Assembly (NCBI GenBank): GCA_018896025.1
Contig: JAHIND010000005.1
Coordinates: 1-64,000 of the forward strand
Direction: 5' to 3'
Source: Pseudomonadota bacterium
GTDB taxonomy: Bacteria; Desulfobacterota; Desulfarculia; Desulfarculales; Desulfarculaceae
Length of the DNA stretch: 64,000 nt
Part shown: positions 25,964 through 34,385 of the stretch, in pieces
How positions within the stretch are numbered: the first letter of the stretch is position 1
How the letters are laid out: each line of letters begins with the position of its first letter
The notes under the pieces: model-generated
What the model was told of the DNA's origin: nothing
The model's database searches: none
Seen by the model: the letters and a program-made list of their open reading frames with translations, nothing else
Translations under genes and position numbers: made by a program

Positions 25964-26159
25964 GGTTGCCTCCTGGGATATCAGATTGCGCGAACCCGGA
26001 TGGTTGCGGGGCGGCGGGTCCATCCTAACAAAACACCGCCCGCTTCCACAGCCGTATTTCCCGCGGCCCGATTAATAGCCTTAGCGTCACTTGACAAAGG
26101 GTGGGAAGGGCTGTCAGCCTATTAATTAAGAATCATTTTCCTTTTGATGAAGGAATTTT

Positions 26160-26624
26160 TTGACCAGACGCCAGCCAGCCCCGCCGGAGCAAAGCCAGCG
26201 GCGCATAGAGGAGATGACCGAGGCCCTGCGCCAAGCGGGCCAGCGGATCACTCCCCAGCGCCTGGCCGTACTCAAGATCTTGGCCGGGAGCAGCGAACAT
26301 CCCAGCGTGGAGAGGATTTACGAGCAGGTGGTGCGGGAGTTTCCCACCACCAGCCTGGCCACGGTGTACAAGACCTTGACCCTGCTCAAGTCCTTGGATC
26401 AGGTGCTGGAGTTGGGCTTTGCCCACTGGGGCAGCCGCTACGACGGCAAGACGCCCCACCCCCACCCTCACGCCGTGTGCCTCATTTGCGGAGCCATTGC
26501 CGACCCCGAACTGCCCCACGTGGAGGAAATGGCCCAAGAGATGGCCCGTCGCTCGGGATACCGAATAGACCGGCATCAATTGGACTTTTTCGGCCTCTGC
26601 CCCGACTGCCGGAAAAAGGCCTAG
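26160..26624 (+). CDS. perR: Fur-family regulator, PerR-like
   Basis: 154 residues. The N-terminal winged helix is at about residues 18-85 (GQRITPQRLAVLKIL, TTSLATVYKTLTLLKSL). The C-terminal part has H100, H102, H104 with C107xxC110 (HPHPHAVCLICG) and a second Cys pair C147PDC150, fitting PerR/Fur metal sites. It starts at TTG 26160 behind GAAGGAA. The catalase gene lies 124 bases downstream with palindromic AT-rich operator-like DNA before it, so a peroxide-sensing PerR role is the best reading. Confidence 0.84.
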   Translation: MTRRQPAPPEQSQRRIEEMTEALRQAGQRITPQRLAVLKILAGSSEHPSVERIYEQVVREFPTTSLATVYKTLTLLKSLDQVLELGFAHWGSRYDGKTPHPHPHAVCLICGAIADPELPHVEEMAQEMARRSGYRIDRHQLDFFGLCPDCRKKA

Positions 26625-26656
26625 CCTAGAATCTTTTTGATCAAGCCACTTTTATG

Positions 26657-26670
26657 ATAATAACTATTAT
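26657..26670. promoter_or_regulatory. PerR/Fur-like operator upstream of catalase
   Basis: ATAATAACTATTAT has perfect 6-bp arms (ATAATA/TATTAT) around AC, similar in style to PerR boxes (TTATAATnATTATAA). More AT-rich half-sites follow to 26695. It overlaps the -35 region for the TATAAT at 26687-26692. Confidence 0.6.
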
Positions 26671-26686
26671 GTGATAATTGTTGTTA

Positions 26687-26692
26687 TATAAT
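26687..26692 (+). promoter_or_regulatory. Catalase -10 element
   Basis: Perfect TATAAT, 57 bases before the catalase ATG. The expected -35 hexamer 17 bases upstream (26664-26669) is poor, so expression may depend on release of the repressor or on an activator. Confidence 0.5.
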
Positions 26693-26748
26693 AAATGTTG
26701 GCCTTAGAAGGGCGGCCATCAACCCGAAGCCTCAAAGGAGAGCCTTTT

Positions 26749-28260
26749 ATGTCCGAGAAAAAAAGACCAATGACCACCGCCTTCGGCCAGCCGGTAGGCG
26801 ACGACCAACACAGCATGACCGCCGGGCCGCGAGGGCCCATCCTGATGCAGGACTACCACGTTCTGGAAAAATTGGGCCACTTCGACCGCGAGCGCATCCC
26901 CGAGCGGGTGGTGCACGCCAAGGGCGCGGGAGCCTATGGCTATTTCGAGGTGACCGCCGACGTGACCAAGTGGACCAAGGCCAAGTTCCTGAGCGAGATC
27001 GGCAAAAAGACCGACGTCTTCGCCCGCTTCTCCACCGTGGGCGGAGAGCGCGGCTCGGCCGACGCGGCCCGCGACCCCCGCGGCTTTGCCCTGAAGTTCT
27101 ACACCGAAGAGGGCAACTACGACATGGTGGGCAACAACACCCCCGTGTTCTTCATCCGCGACGTCATCAAGTTCCCGGACTTCATCCACACCCAGAAGCG
27201 CAACCCAGCCACCAACCTGCCGGACCCGGACATGTTCTGGGATTTCCTGTCGCTGACCCCCGAGTCGGCCCACCAGGTGACCGTGCTCTTCTCCGACCGG
27301 GGCACTCCGGCCACCTTCCGCAACATGAACGGCTATTCCAGCCACACCTACAAGTGGTACAACGAAGCCGGCGACTACGTGTGGGTGCAGTACCACTTCA
27401 AGACCGACCAGGGCATCAAGAACCTGACCCTGGAAGAGTCCAACATGATGAAGAGCAAGGACCCGGACCACGCCACCCGCGACCTGCACAACGCCATTAA
27501 AAACGGCGACTACCCCTCCTGGACCCTGGAGATGCAGATCCTCACCCCGGAGCAGGCCAAGGACTTCAAGTGGGACATCATGGACATCACCAAGGTCTGG
27601 CCCCACGGCGAGGTGCCGCCCATCAAGATCGGCAAGCTGGTCCTGAACCGCAACCCGGTGAACTACTTTGCCGAAGTGGAGCAGGCCGCCTTCAGCCCAG
27701 GCAACCTGGTGCCGGGCATCGCCATCAGCCCGGACAAGATGCTCCAGGGCCGGGTCTTCTCCTACCATGACACCCACATCCACCGCCTGGGCACCAACTA
27801 TCACCTGATCCCGGTGAACCAGGCCAAGAACGCCCTGGAGAACAACTACCAGCGCGACGGCATGATGCGGGTGGACGAAGGCGGCGGCAACGGGCCCAAT
27901 TACTACCCCAACAGCTTTGACGGCCCGGCCCCGGACCCGGCGGCCCAGGAGCCGGCCTTCGCGCTGGAGGGCGACGCCGACCGCTACGAGTACCAGTTCG
28001 ACAACGACGACTTCGTGCAGCCGGGCAACCTGTACCGCAACGTGATGACCGACGAGGCCAGGGACCATCTGGTGGGCAACATCGTGGACCACCTGGGAGG
28101 AGCGCAGAAGCGCATCCAGGAGCGCCAGGCGGCGGTGTTCTACAAGTGCGACGTGGACTACGGCACCAGGGTGGCCCAGGGCCTGGGCCTGGACGTGGCC
28201 CGGGTCAAGGCGCTGGCCGCCATGAGCAAAGAAGAGAGGGCCGAGGCGACTAAGAGCTAG
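26749..28260 (+). CDS. katA: Catalase, small-subunit clade 3 type
   Basis: 503-residue monofunctional haem catalase that breaks down hydrogen peroxide. The catalytic His is H56 ([19 protein letters not shown]), the Asn is in [13 protein letters not shown] (129-130), and the proximal haem Tyr is Y339 in [16 protein letters not shown]. Length and lack of a C-terminal flavodoxin-like domain place it in the small-subunit group. The ATG follows AAAGGAGAGCC. It sits after the PerR-like gene, a classic arrangement. Finding a full catalase is notable for an otherwise anaerobe-like gene set, although many sulfate reducers carry one. Confidence 0.97.
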   Translation: MSEKKRPMTTAFGQPVGDDQHSMTAGPRGPILMQDYHVLEKLGHFDRERIPERVVHAKGAGAYGYFEVTADVTKWTKAKFLSEIGKKTDVFARFSTVGGERGSADAARDPRGFALKFYTEEGNYDMVGNNTPVFFIRDVIKFPDFIHTQKRNPATNLPDPDMFWDFLSLTPESAHQVTVLFSDRGTPATFRNMNGYSSHTYKWYNEAGDYVWVQYHFKTDQGIKNLTLEESNMMKSKDPDHATRDLHNAIKNGDYPSWTLEMQILTPEQAKDFKWDIMDITKVWPHGEVPPIKIGKLVLNRNPVNYFAEVEQAAFSPGNLVPGIAISPDKMLQGRVFSYHDTHIHRLGTNYHLIPVNQAKNALENNYQRDGMMRVDEGGGNGPNYYPNSFDGPAPDPAAQEPAFALEGDADRYEYQFDNDDFVQPGNLYRNVMTDEARDHLVGNIVDHLGGAQKRIQERQAAVFYKCDVDYGTRVAQGLGLDVARVKALAAMSKEERAEATKS

Positions 28261-30715
28261 GCTCGTCCCCCATCAAGGTGGTCCAGGCTTCGGTCAGGAT
28301 GGGCATTTCCACCCGGCGCGAAGCCGCCATCTTGATGGCCAGATCCAGATCGTTCCAAGCGATCAGCGGGCGGTCCTCCTCGGCCCATTGCCGCGCCAGG
28401 CGGCGGGCCGCGGAGGGCAGTCCGCGTCCCCGCCGGGCCTGGCTGCCCAAACGGCGGCCGAAGTCACGGGCCTGCCCCCCCAGGCCGTTGGCCGCTAAGG
28501 CGGCGGACCAGGCCGCGCTGGCCGCGCTGAAGCTGCTTTCCGCCCCGCCCAGGGCCTTGGCCAGGGCGATGGCCTCGGCCGAGGCGTCGGCCAGGTAGCA
28601 GCCCGCCGTGGAGCCCCGGTTCATGCGGCCCACCTTGGACAGGTATCCCGCCCACATCCCATAGACGCGCGACAACACCCCGGCCAGGTTCACCCCCACC
28701 GAGTCGTCGCTCACCGCCACGGCGATGGGGTCCAGGGTGAACAGCTTGGCCAACTCGCCGCGGTCGGCGGGGGGCCCAGCCAGCACCAGACGGCTGCTGC
28801 GCCCCTCCACCAGATCGCCGGTGCCCACCGCCCCGCCCAGGGCGTACACCGCCACATCGACCCGTCCGGCGCGAGCGGCCATTTGGCGCACCATGGCCAC
28901 CGGCAGATAGGGCGGCTCCGGGGCCAGGCCCCGGCTGGCCACCACCAGTTTTAGGCCCTGCTCGGCCTGGGCCAGGATCACCCGCACCTGTTCGGCCAAA
29001 AACTGGGCGGGGCAGGCCAGCACCACCTCGGAGGCCTTCTTGAAGGCGCTGGGCGGGTCGGCGGTGACAAAGGCGTTCTTGGGCAGACGCTGCTCGGCAA
29101 AGCGGCCCTCGGGGCTGCGGTCGTAGCCCAGATGTTCGACAAGCTCCCGCCGGGGGTCGTAGAGGGTCAGGCTGGCGTGCAGATAGTGGCGGCCCTCCAA
29201 CATGCGGTTGCCCAGGTGATAGGTCAGGGCGAAGCCCCAGTCGCCGGCCCCCACCACCACCAGGTTCTGCTTGGCGTTGGGGGAATACAGGCGGCGGTCA
29301 CCGTGGGTGGCGTAGAAGCCCAGGCCCCTGGCGTTGCGCACCCTGGGCAAGCGCCGCTCGTCGCGCATCACGGGCCACACCACTCCCCGGCGGCGCAGGG
29401 TCTTGAGGCCGTCGGCCACCACCAGGGAGATGGGGTTGTCGCGGATGAAGTCCTCCAGGTCCGGCTCCACCCCGAAGGTCTCCAGATGATACTCGGTCAG
29501 GGACTCCAGCTCGGCCTTGGTGGCCGCGTTCAGGTCGCGCATGCCCTGGCTGCGGGCCCGCTGCAAGCCTCTGGCGGTGAGTTGACTGGCCATGACCTTT
29601 TTGCTGCGGGCGATGTCGCTGATGGCGGTAAGGGCCACCAATTCATCCAGGTCCCGTCCCTGGCGGTCGGCGGCGTGGGACGCCTTGAGATCGGAAAGCA
29701 GTCGGGGCTCGGGCAGGGTCAGGTAGGCCCGGCCATAAAGGTCTTGGGCGCTACGCCAGGTCCAGGAGCGGGGATGGGCCACCATGCGCCCCAGGGTGGA
29801 CAGCACGCCCAGGCCCCTGAGCCAGGTGTAGGCTCCCTTGCGGGCGGCCAGGGAAAGGTCTTCGGGCACCACCGAGAAACTGATGGCCACCGGCTGGATG
29901 ACCACCTCCTTCTCACCGGCCAGGGCTCCCCGCAGGGTTACCAGGCGGCGGGGATAGCGCAGGCTGCCGTCGCGGCTGCGGGCCCCTCCGGCCCAGGCCT
30001 CCAGGAAGATGCCCTGCTGCCCGCCGCACTCTCCCAGGGCCCGGCAGTAGTTGAAAAGGGCGGCCATGTAGGCGCGGTCGGCCCCCCGGCGGCGCACCAC
30101 ATAGGAGGAGGCCCAAAAAACGCGGGCGATGCTCTCAATGGCCATCATGTTGTCGCCGGCGGCAAAGGCCGGCAGGCACAGGTCGTGCTGGCTCAGCACC
30201 GCAGCCAGGAGAAATTCGTCCAAATGGGAGGAGTGGTTGATCAGGTACAACACCCCCACGCCCTGCTTGCGGTATTCCTGCAGCTTGGCGATGTGGGCCA
30301 CCTCGCGCCGGTCCGGCGAAAGGAAGCTGGCCTCGGGGTCGTGCTGGGTGAAGAAACCGTTGACCAGGGTAACCGCCGCCGTGATCCCGTAGATGTAAAC
30401 CTCGCGGTCGTAGCGGATGGCGATGGACTCCAGGTTGCTCTCCACCGCAGCGGGGTCCGCGGGCAGGCCCTCGGAGGCGAGTTGGGCCAGGGTCAGTTCG
30501 GCGGCCCGCTCTCGGATGGCCCCGGCCTCTTGCCAATAGGCGGGAATCTGCCGGAAGCGCTCCAGCCAGGGACGGCCCGACTCGCTGTGGGACACGTGTT
30601 GCAGCAAACGGTAAAAATCTATCCGGCCGGCGCGCCGCACCAATTGCCTTTTCAGGCCGCGGGAAAAATTCGCCGTGAGGGATAGAGGAAAAGGCTTTTG
30701 TTTGGCGGATGCCAC
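28250..30715 (-). CDS. Acyltransferase (PlsB-like) fused to a glycerol-3-phosphate dehydrogenase-like domain
   Basis: 821 residues, two domains. Residues about 130-300 form a glycerol-3-phosphate acyltransferase-like domain: the HX4D motif is H161-D166 ([11 protein letters not shown]) and the third block is [14 protein letters not shown] (237-250). Residues about 480-800 resemble GpsA: a dinucleotide-binding [13 protein letters not shown] (485-497), VVLACPAQF and [10 protein letters not shown]. The fusion would make glycerol 3-phosphate and acylate it in one protein. However, the position of the GpsA catalytic Lys (canonical ALKNV) reads VLSRV at 680-684, so the reductase may be inactive or altered. 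The 3' end overlaps the convergent catalase gene by 11 bases. Confidence 0.8.
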   Translation of the reverse strand: MASAKQKPFPLSLTANFSRGLKRQLVRRAGRIDFYRLLQHVSHSESGRPWLERFRQIPAYWQEAGAIRERAAELTLAQLASEGLPADPAAVESNLESIAIRYDREVYIYGITAAVTLVNGFFTQHDPEASFLSPDRREVAHIAKLQEYRKQGVGVLYLINHSSHLDEFLLAAVLSQHDLCLPAFAAGDNMMAIESIARVFWASSYVVRRRGADRAYMAALFNYCRALGECGGQQGIFLEAWAGGARSRDGSLRYPRRLVTLRGALAGEKEVVIQPVAISFSVVPEDLSLAARKGAYTWLRGLGVLSTLGRMVAHPRSWTWRSAQDLYGRAYLTLPEPRLLSDLKASHAADRQGRDLDELVALTAISDIARSKKVMASQLTARGLQRARSQGMRDLNAATKAELESLTEYHLETFGVEPDLEDFIRDNPISLVVADGLKTLRRRGVVWPVMRDERRLPRVRNARGLGFYATHGDRRLYSPNAKQNLVVVGAGDWGFALTYHLGNRMLEGRHYLHASLTLYDPRRELVEHLGYDRSPEGRFAEQRLPKNAFVTADPPSAFKKASEVVLACPAQFLAEQVRVILAQAEQGLKLVVASRGLAPEPPYLPVAMVRQMAARAGRVDVAVYALGGAVGTGDLVEGRSSRLVLAGPPADRGELAKLFTLDPIAVAVSDDSVGVNLAGVLSRVYGMWAGYLSKVGRMNRGSTAGCYLADASAEAIALAKALGGAESSFSAASAAWSAALAANGLGGQARDFGRRLGSQARRGRGLPSAARRLARQWAEEDRPLIAWNDLDLAIKMAASRRVEMPILTEAWTTLMGDEPSS

Positions 30716-30852
30716 GTAATCCTCGCCCGGCCGCCGGGGGCCTATACTATAGAAATTAAGATGGCACTAACTGTAGCCTTCTCGCCCGGCTTGTCAAGAA
30801 TGAACCGGCTTCAGTTCTTGTCCACGCCCGGTGCGAGGTGTAGAGTCGAAAT

Positions 30853-31842
30853 ATGTCCAACTACCAAGAACCACCCCTGCTCAGCCCCGATCAGGCCCTG
30901 ACGCGCCTGAAGGCCCTGCCTCGGCCCTGGGCCAGTGATTACCTGGCCATGTACTCCAACTGGCTGGAGGGCATCGTAACCGATCCCTGGCTCATGAGCG
31001 TGCCCATCGACGACCATCTGGTGCACCGGGGCGACGGGGTTTTCGAGGCCACCAAGTGCCTGAACGGGCGCATCTACCTGTTCGAGCGCCATCTGGAGCG
31101 CCTGAAGCGCTCGGCCACCTCCATCCATCTGGACCTGCCCCTGACCCGGCGGGAGTTGACCGCCCTGGCCACGGCGGTGATCCGGGCCGGCGACCGGCGC
31201 GACTGCATGCTGCGCATCTTCCTCTCGCGGGGGCCCGGCGGCTTCAGCACCAACCCCTACGAGTGCCCCGCCCCGGGCCTGTACCTGGTGGCCAGCCTCA
31301 TCCATCCGCCGTCCGAGGAAATTTATGAGCGGGGGGCCAACCTGGGGGTGAGCCAGGTGCCGGCCAAGAGCGGCTTTTTCGCGGGAGTGAAATCCTGCAA
31401 CTACCTGCCCAACGTGCTGCTCAAGCGCGAGGCCATCACCCACGGCTGGGACTTCGCGATATGCCTGGACCCGGACGGCTACCTGGCCGAGGGCTCCACC
31501 GAGAACATGGGCCTGGTGGACCGGGACGGCGTTTTGCTGCTGCCCCCGCCGGAGCACATTCTGGAAGGCACCACGGCCAAGCGTACGATGGAGTTGGCCC
31601 AGGGGCTGGTGGAGAGCGGTGAGCTGGCCGGGGTGGCCCGGCGTCACCTTCAGGTGGAGGAGCTCAAAACCGCCGCCGAGGTGATGCTCTTCGGCACCAC
31701 CCTGGACGTATTGCCGGTGAGTCGCATCGACGGCAGGCCGGTGGCGGGCGGCAAGGTGGGCCCGGTGGCCAAGAAGCTGCGCCGCCTCATTCTGGACGAC
31801 ATCGCGGGGAATCCGGAGATGTCCACCCCGGTGTGGGAGTAA
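30853..31842 (+). CDS. Class IV aminotransferase (branched-chain type)
   Basis: 329-residue fold-type IV PLP enzyme. The PLP Lys is in FFAGVKSCNYLPNVLLK, preceded by the substrate-binding HRGDGVFEATKCLNGRIY, and the phosphate-binding region is YLAEGSTENMGLVD. It is similar to branched-chain aminotransferases and aminodeoxychorismate lyases; the EGSTEN and CNYLPNVL motifs favour a branched-chain-like transaminase, but substrate specificity cannot be fixed. It stands alone, divergent from the acyltransferase fusion. Confidence 0.88.
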   Translation: MSNYQEPPLLSPDQALTRLKALPRPWASDYLAMYSNWLEGIVTDPWLMSVPIDDHLVHRGDGVFEATKCLNGRIYLFERHLERLKRSATSIHLDLPLTRRELTALATAVIRAGDRRDCMLRIFLSRGPGGFSTNPYECPAPGLYLVASLIHPPSEEIYERGANLGVSQVPAKSGFFAGVKSCNYLPNVLLKREAITHGWDFAICLDPDGYLAEGSTENMGLVDRDGVLLLPPPEHILEGTTAKRTMELAQGLVESGELAGVARRHLQVEELKTAAEVMLFGTTLDVLPVSRIDGRPVAGGKVGPVAKKLRRLILDDIAGNPEMSTPVWE

Positions 31843-31847
31843 GTAGG

Positions 31848-31967
31848 CGGCTGCGCCAAACACTGGATGGCGGCGTTGTCGGCGTCACTCGCTCCTCGGG
31901 GTAGACCGGCTACCCCTGCGTCCCTCGTTCGCCTGCCGCCTTGCCCTCCGGCGTCTGGCTGTGCCGC
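31848..31967. repeat. Family A palindromic element, copy A4 (inverted)
   Basis: Reverse orientation: begins CGGCTGCGCC and ends CTGGCTGTGCCGC, with the inner GGGGTAG..CTACCCC pair in place of GGCGTAG..CTACGCC seen in other copies. The compensatory change keeps the stem. It starts 5 bases after the aminotransferase stop codon. Confidence 0.8.
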
Positions 31968-31994
31968 TGGTGTGGGGGGCGTATCTAGATTAAG

Positions 31995-32025
31995 GTAGGT
32001 TGGGTTGAGCGAAGCGAAGCCCAAC
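31995..32025. repeat. Family B hairpin repeat (inverted)
   Basis: GTAGGTTGGGTTGAGCGAAG continuing to CCCAAC. Arms GTTGGG/CCCAAC, loop of the CTTCGC type as in copy 11606-11639. Confidence 0.65.
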
Positions 32026-32111
32026 AAGCACCTTACGCTCCCTTTCAGCAATTAGCGGTCATTGCGAACAGCGGCAGGCAAGAGGGGCTGAGGCCCTTTT
32101 GCGCATTTATA

Positions 32112-33065
32112 TTAAGTTTTTCTGTTCAGTAATTTAGTTTTGATTGACAGCAACGTGCTTAACAACAAGTGCCCAATAGAGCGAAGATAATAATTTTTAT
32201 ACGGTTTAGGATCGGTAATTTTTGACAAGCTCCACACCTGAGGATGAGCTGCATTCAAGGGGGAGTTAAACTCTAGAAATTCAGAAAATCCCGTCACTCT
32301 AAGTAAGTTAACCAAATTATACGAAGTAAAAGTATTAGTATGCTCCATAACACTTCTACATCTTTTAAATGCCAGTCGTTTATTGTATTTTCGTAGTAAA
32401 ATAAACAACATTTACCTTTCATGGCAGTAATTACGCAATAAGTTCAGAACCAAAGATGGGTCGTATAGATGATCCAAGGTTGCCCTAATAACTATCAAAT
32501 CAAATTTCATTCCGGAGGGAACAATACTATCTATATCCTCTGCCATACCACAGTATATATTATCGACTTCAAGAACTTCTCTTGCGATTTTTACTTGCCC
32601 ATAAACTGGATCTATACCATAACATTCAGCATCGTATTCATTTTGAAACACCTTCAACGTTCCGCCCATACCGCAACCGACGTCCAGTATTTTAATACCC
32701 TTAAAAAGATGTTTTTTACAATAATCTGCAATTTTATACCCGCGCTTTATCTGGCCTTCAAGGAAGGCTTTGACCTGTTCCTTTTCCTTTCCTGAATATT
32801 CTTGGAATCCCCTCTGGGTTAAAGAGTCGTAAACTTTATTGTAATAAATATCGTAGCCATCTCTGGCTGGTCTTTTCGAAAAAAATATGTTCCCACATTT
32901 TTTGCATATGACATATTCTGCGGGGAACCCCACGGAATCATGCCTACAAATCACAAAAAATTTCGAATCGTTTTTACAAACTGGGCACTCGACGGTACAG
33001 TAATTTTCTTCCCGCAATAATGGATAGTTATCCATTGCCTTTTTAACTATTAATGCTGAATCCAT
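32112..33065 (-). pseudogene. Broken AT-rich SAM-dependent methyltransferase gene
   Basis: The N-terminal part (33065 down to 32415) has a zinc-binding CPVCKNDSKF...CKKCGNIFF and a class I SAM motif ILDVGCGMGGTL, then LIVIRATLDHLYDPS. It stops at TAA 32414-32412. The next codon is ATG and the same frame runs on to 32112, where EHTNTFTSYNLVNLLRVTGF looks like the C-terminal part of the same enzyme. Between them a different frame reads CCLFYYENTINDWHLKD, which looks more protein-like, so two compensating indels are likelier than a single nonsense change. The gene is strikingly AT-rich against its surroundings, a sign of transfer. NovU-type or surface-sugar methyltransferases are the nearest resemblance. 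Confidence 0.7.
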
Positions 33066-33349
33066 GTCGGTCTCCAACCGAATCACTTGACGGCCTCAGT
33101 TTCTTCCCGTCCGGCCCGATCCATTGTGAATATCGTCATAACACTTTGGAGGCAATGCCCCATCGCCTCGTTCCAAGAAATCATCATTTAAATTACGCGA
33201 TGTCCGACGCCGCCTTCAAGAGTAATAAGACATTGTGGTTTATGAGATCAGGGGACGCCGCCAAAGAGATTTGTTGAGTTTCGGGGCCTGCGGCCCCTCT
33301 ACCCAACCTACACTAGACCTGACCTAGTTACGCCAGAACCAACCCCGCC
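33066..33349. other. Intergenic, moderately AT-rich, one family B repeat
   Basis: No gene is supported. The left part continues the AT-rich island and may hold the promoter of the broken methyltransferase gene. A family B hairpin at 33272-33312 closes it on the right. Confidence 0.5.
33272..33312. repeat. Family B hairpin repeat
   Basis: Outer arms TTGAGT..ACCCAAC are partly paired. The inner loop is itself a perfect hairpin GGGGCC-TGC-GGCCCC, unlike the TTCGCTTCG loop of other copies. The changed loop with retained outer sequence suggests that structure is what is conserved. Confidence 0.65.
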
Positions 33350-33784
33350 CTACTTGTCGCAAATTTTGCGGTGCATATTCTGGCAGTTTGGAATCTGGAA
33401 GCACTTGCAAACCATGTCGCGGCAGGCAGAGCCCTTGGAGCAGAAGGAGTGCTTGACCAGGCAGTCCTCGCAAGGGTTCTCCTTGAACTCTATGCACGGC
33501 TTGAAGCAGTAGCGTATCAGGTCCCAGGCCAGCTCGAAACCGCAGGCCTTGGTCAGGTTCATGGAGCACTTGAAGGAGATGCCGTCAATGCCCGCGTCCT
33601 TGAACTTGCCGCACAGGTCCAGGCATTGCTGCATATCCTCGGGACCTCCGAGCGTGCCTTCGGCCTTCAGTTGGGCGCAGGTGCTCTGGCAGTCGCTCAA
33701 AGGCTGGGCCCAGGCCCCATCGGCCAACGACAAGGCCAGCAGCACGGCCAAGCCGCCAAAAATTACTCGTAAGCAACGTGGCAT
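33350..33784 (-). CDS. Cysteine-rich secreted protein
   Basis: 144 residues. It has a signal peptide with predicted cleavage after AWA (VIFGGLAVLLALSLADGAWA), then a mature domain of about 118 residues with 16 Cys in repeated CxxxC and CxxC spacings (DCQSTCAQL, QCLDLCGKF, YCFKPCIEF, PCEDCLVKH, VCKCF). Even Cys number and export suggest eight disulfides or metal binding; there is no CxxCH haem motif. No family is recognised. ATG 33784 follows GGGAGGGAAAAT. It is transcribed alone. Confidence 0.78.
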   Translation of the reverse strand: MPRCLRVIFGGLAVLLALSLADGAWAQPLSDCQSTCAQLKAEGTLGGPEDMQQCLDLCGKFKDAGIDGISFKCSMNLTKACGFELAWDLIRYCFKPCIEFKENPCEDCLVKHSFCSKGSACRDMVCKCFQIPNCQNMHRKICDK

Positions 33785-33945
33785 ATTTTCCCTCCCATGG
33801 GGGCGTCCGGACGCCAAGCCCCAGTGCCCGGCTCCGGCCCGCCCGTATTCAACCTACGCGACGGCAAACTGCGTCTTCAAGCCAAAAGTTCCCATGGCAC
33901 TAGGTGTTTTGTGGAATTGAGCGCTGTGGATGTAGAGGAAGGAGC

Positions 33946-33987
33946 AGGTTGGGTTTCGGGCCCAAGGCCACTCTACCCAACCTACGC
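33946..33987. repeat. Family B hairpin repeat
   Basis: Arms GGTTGGGT and ACCCAACC with inner GGGCC-CAA-GGCC hairpin, followed by TACG. It sits just after the cupin stop codon. Confidence 0.7.
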
Positions 33988-34012
33988 TAAACCGGACGAG
34001 CGATGGGCGGTC

Positions 34013-34291
34013 TTACTTAAGCTCCACCTCCACGAAGCGGAACTCCCGGTCGCCGCCGTTCATGGTGTTGTGGCTCACCCCGGCCTGTCTGGCGTAGGAG
34101 GCCCCGGCCATGAGGGGCACCTCGCGCACCACCCCGCCGGGCTCTTCCAGGCGCAGAACTCCGGTGGTGAGGGGAATCACCACGTAGTCGCGCTCATGCA
34201 CGTGGAACCCCGTACCGGCCCCGGGGGCCAGCCGCCACTCGGTCACCACCACCTGCTCATTGTCCACCTGCACCGTTGAGGTAGCTTCCAA
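34013..34291 (-). CDS. Single-domain cupin protein
   Basis: 92 residues, one cupin barrel. The first motif is APGAGTGFHVHERDYVVIPL (His, His and acidic metal ligands); the second is near AGVSHNTMNGGD (His ligand). Small stand-alone cupins of this kind are metal-dependent enzymes or sensors of unknown substrate. It is transcribed separately, about 95 bases downstream of the thiolase fusion on the same strand, so cotranscription is possible. Confidence 0.82.
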   Translation of the reverse strand: MEATSTVQVDNEQVVVTEWRLAPGAGTGFHVHERDYVVIPLTTGVLRLEEPGGVVREVPLMAGASYARQAGVSHNTMNGGDREFRFVEVELK

Positions 34292-34385
34292 GTTTCCTCT
34301 CTTTCAAGAACCTGAACATGGCAAAACGGCCGGGCCGGAAAACCGCCACCCGGCCCGCGCCTAGGATCGCTATGTACTACCAATC

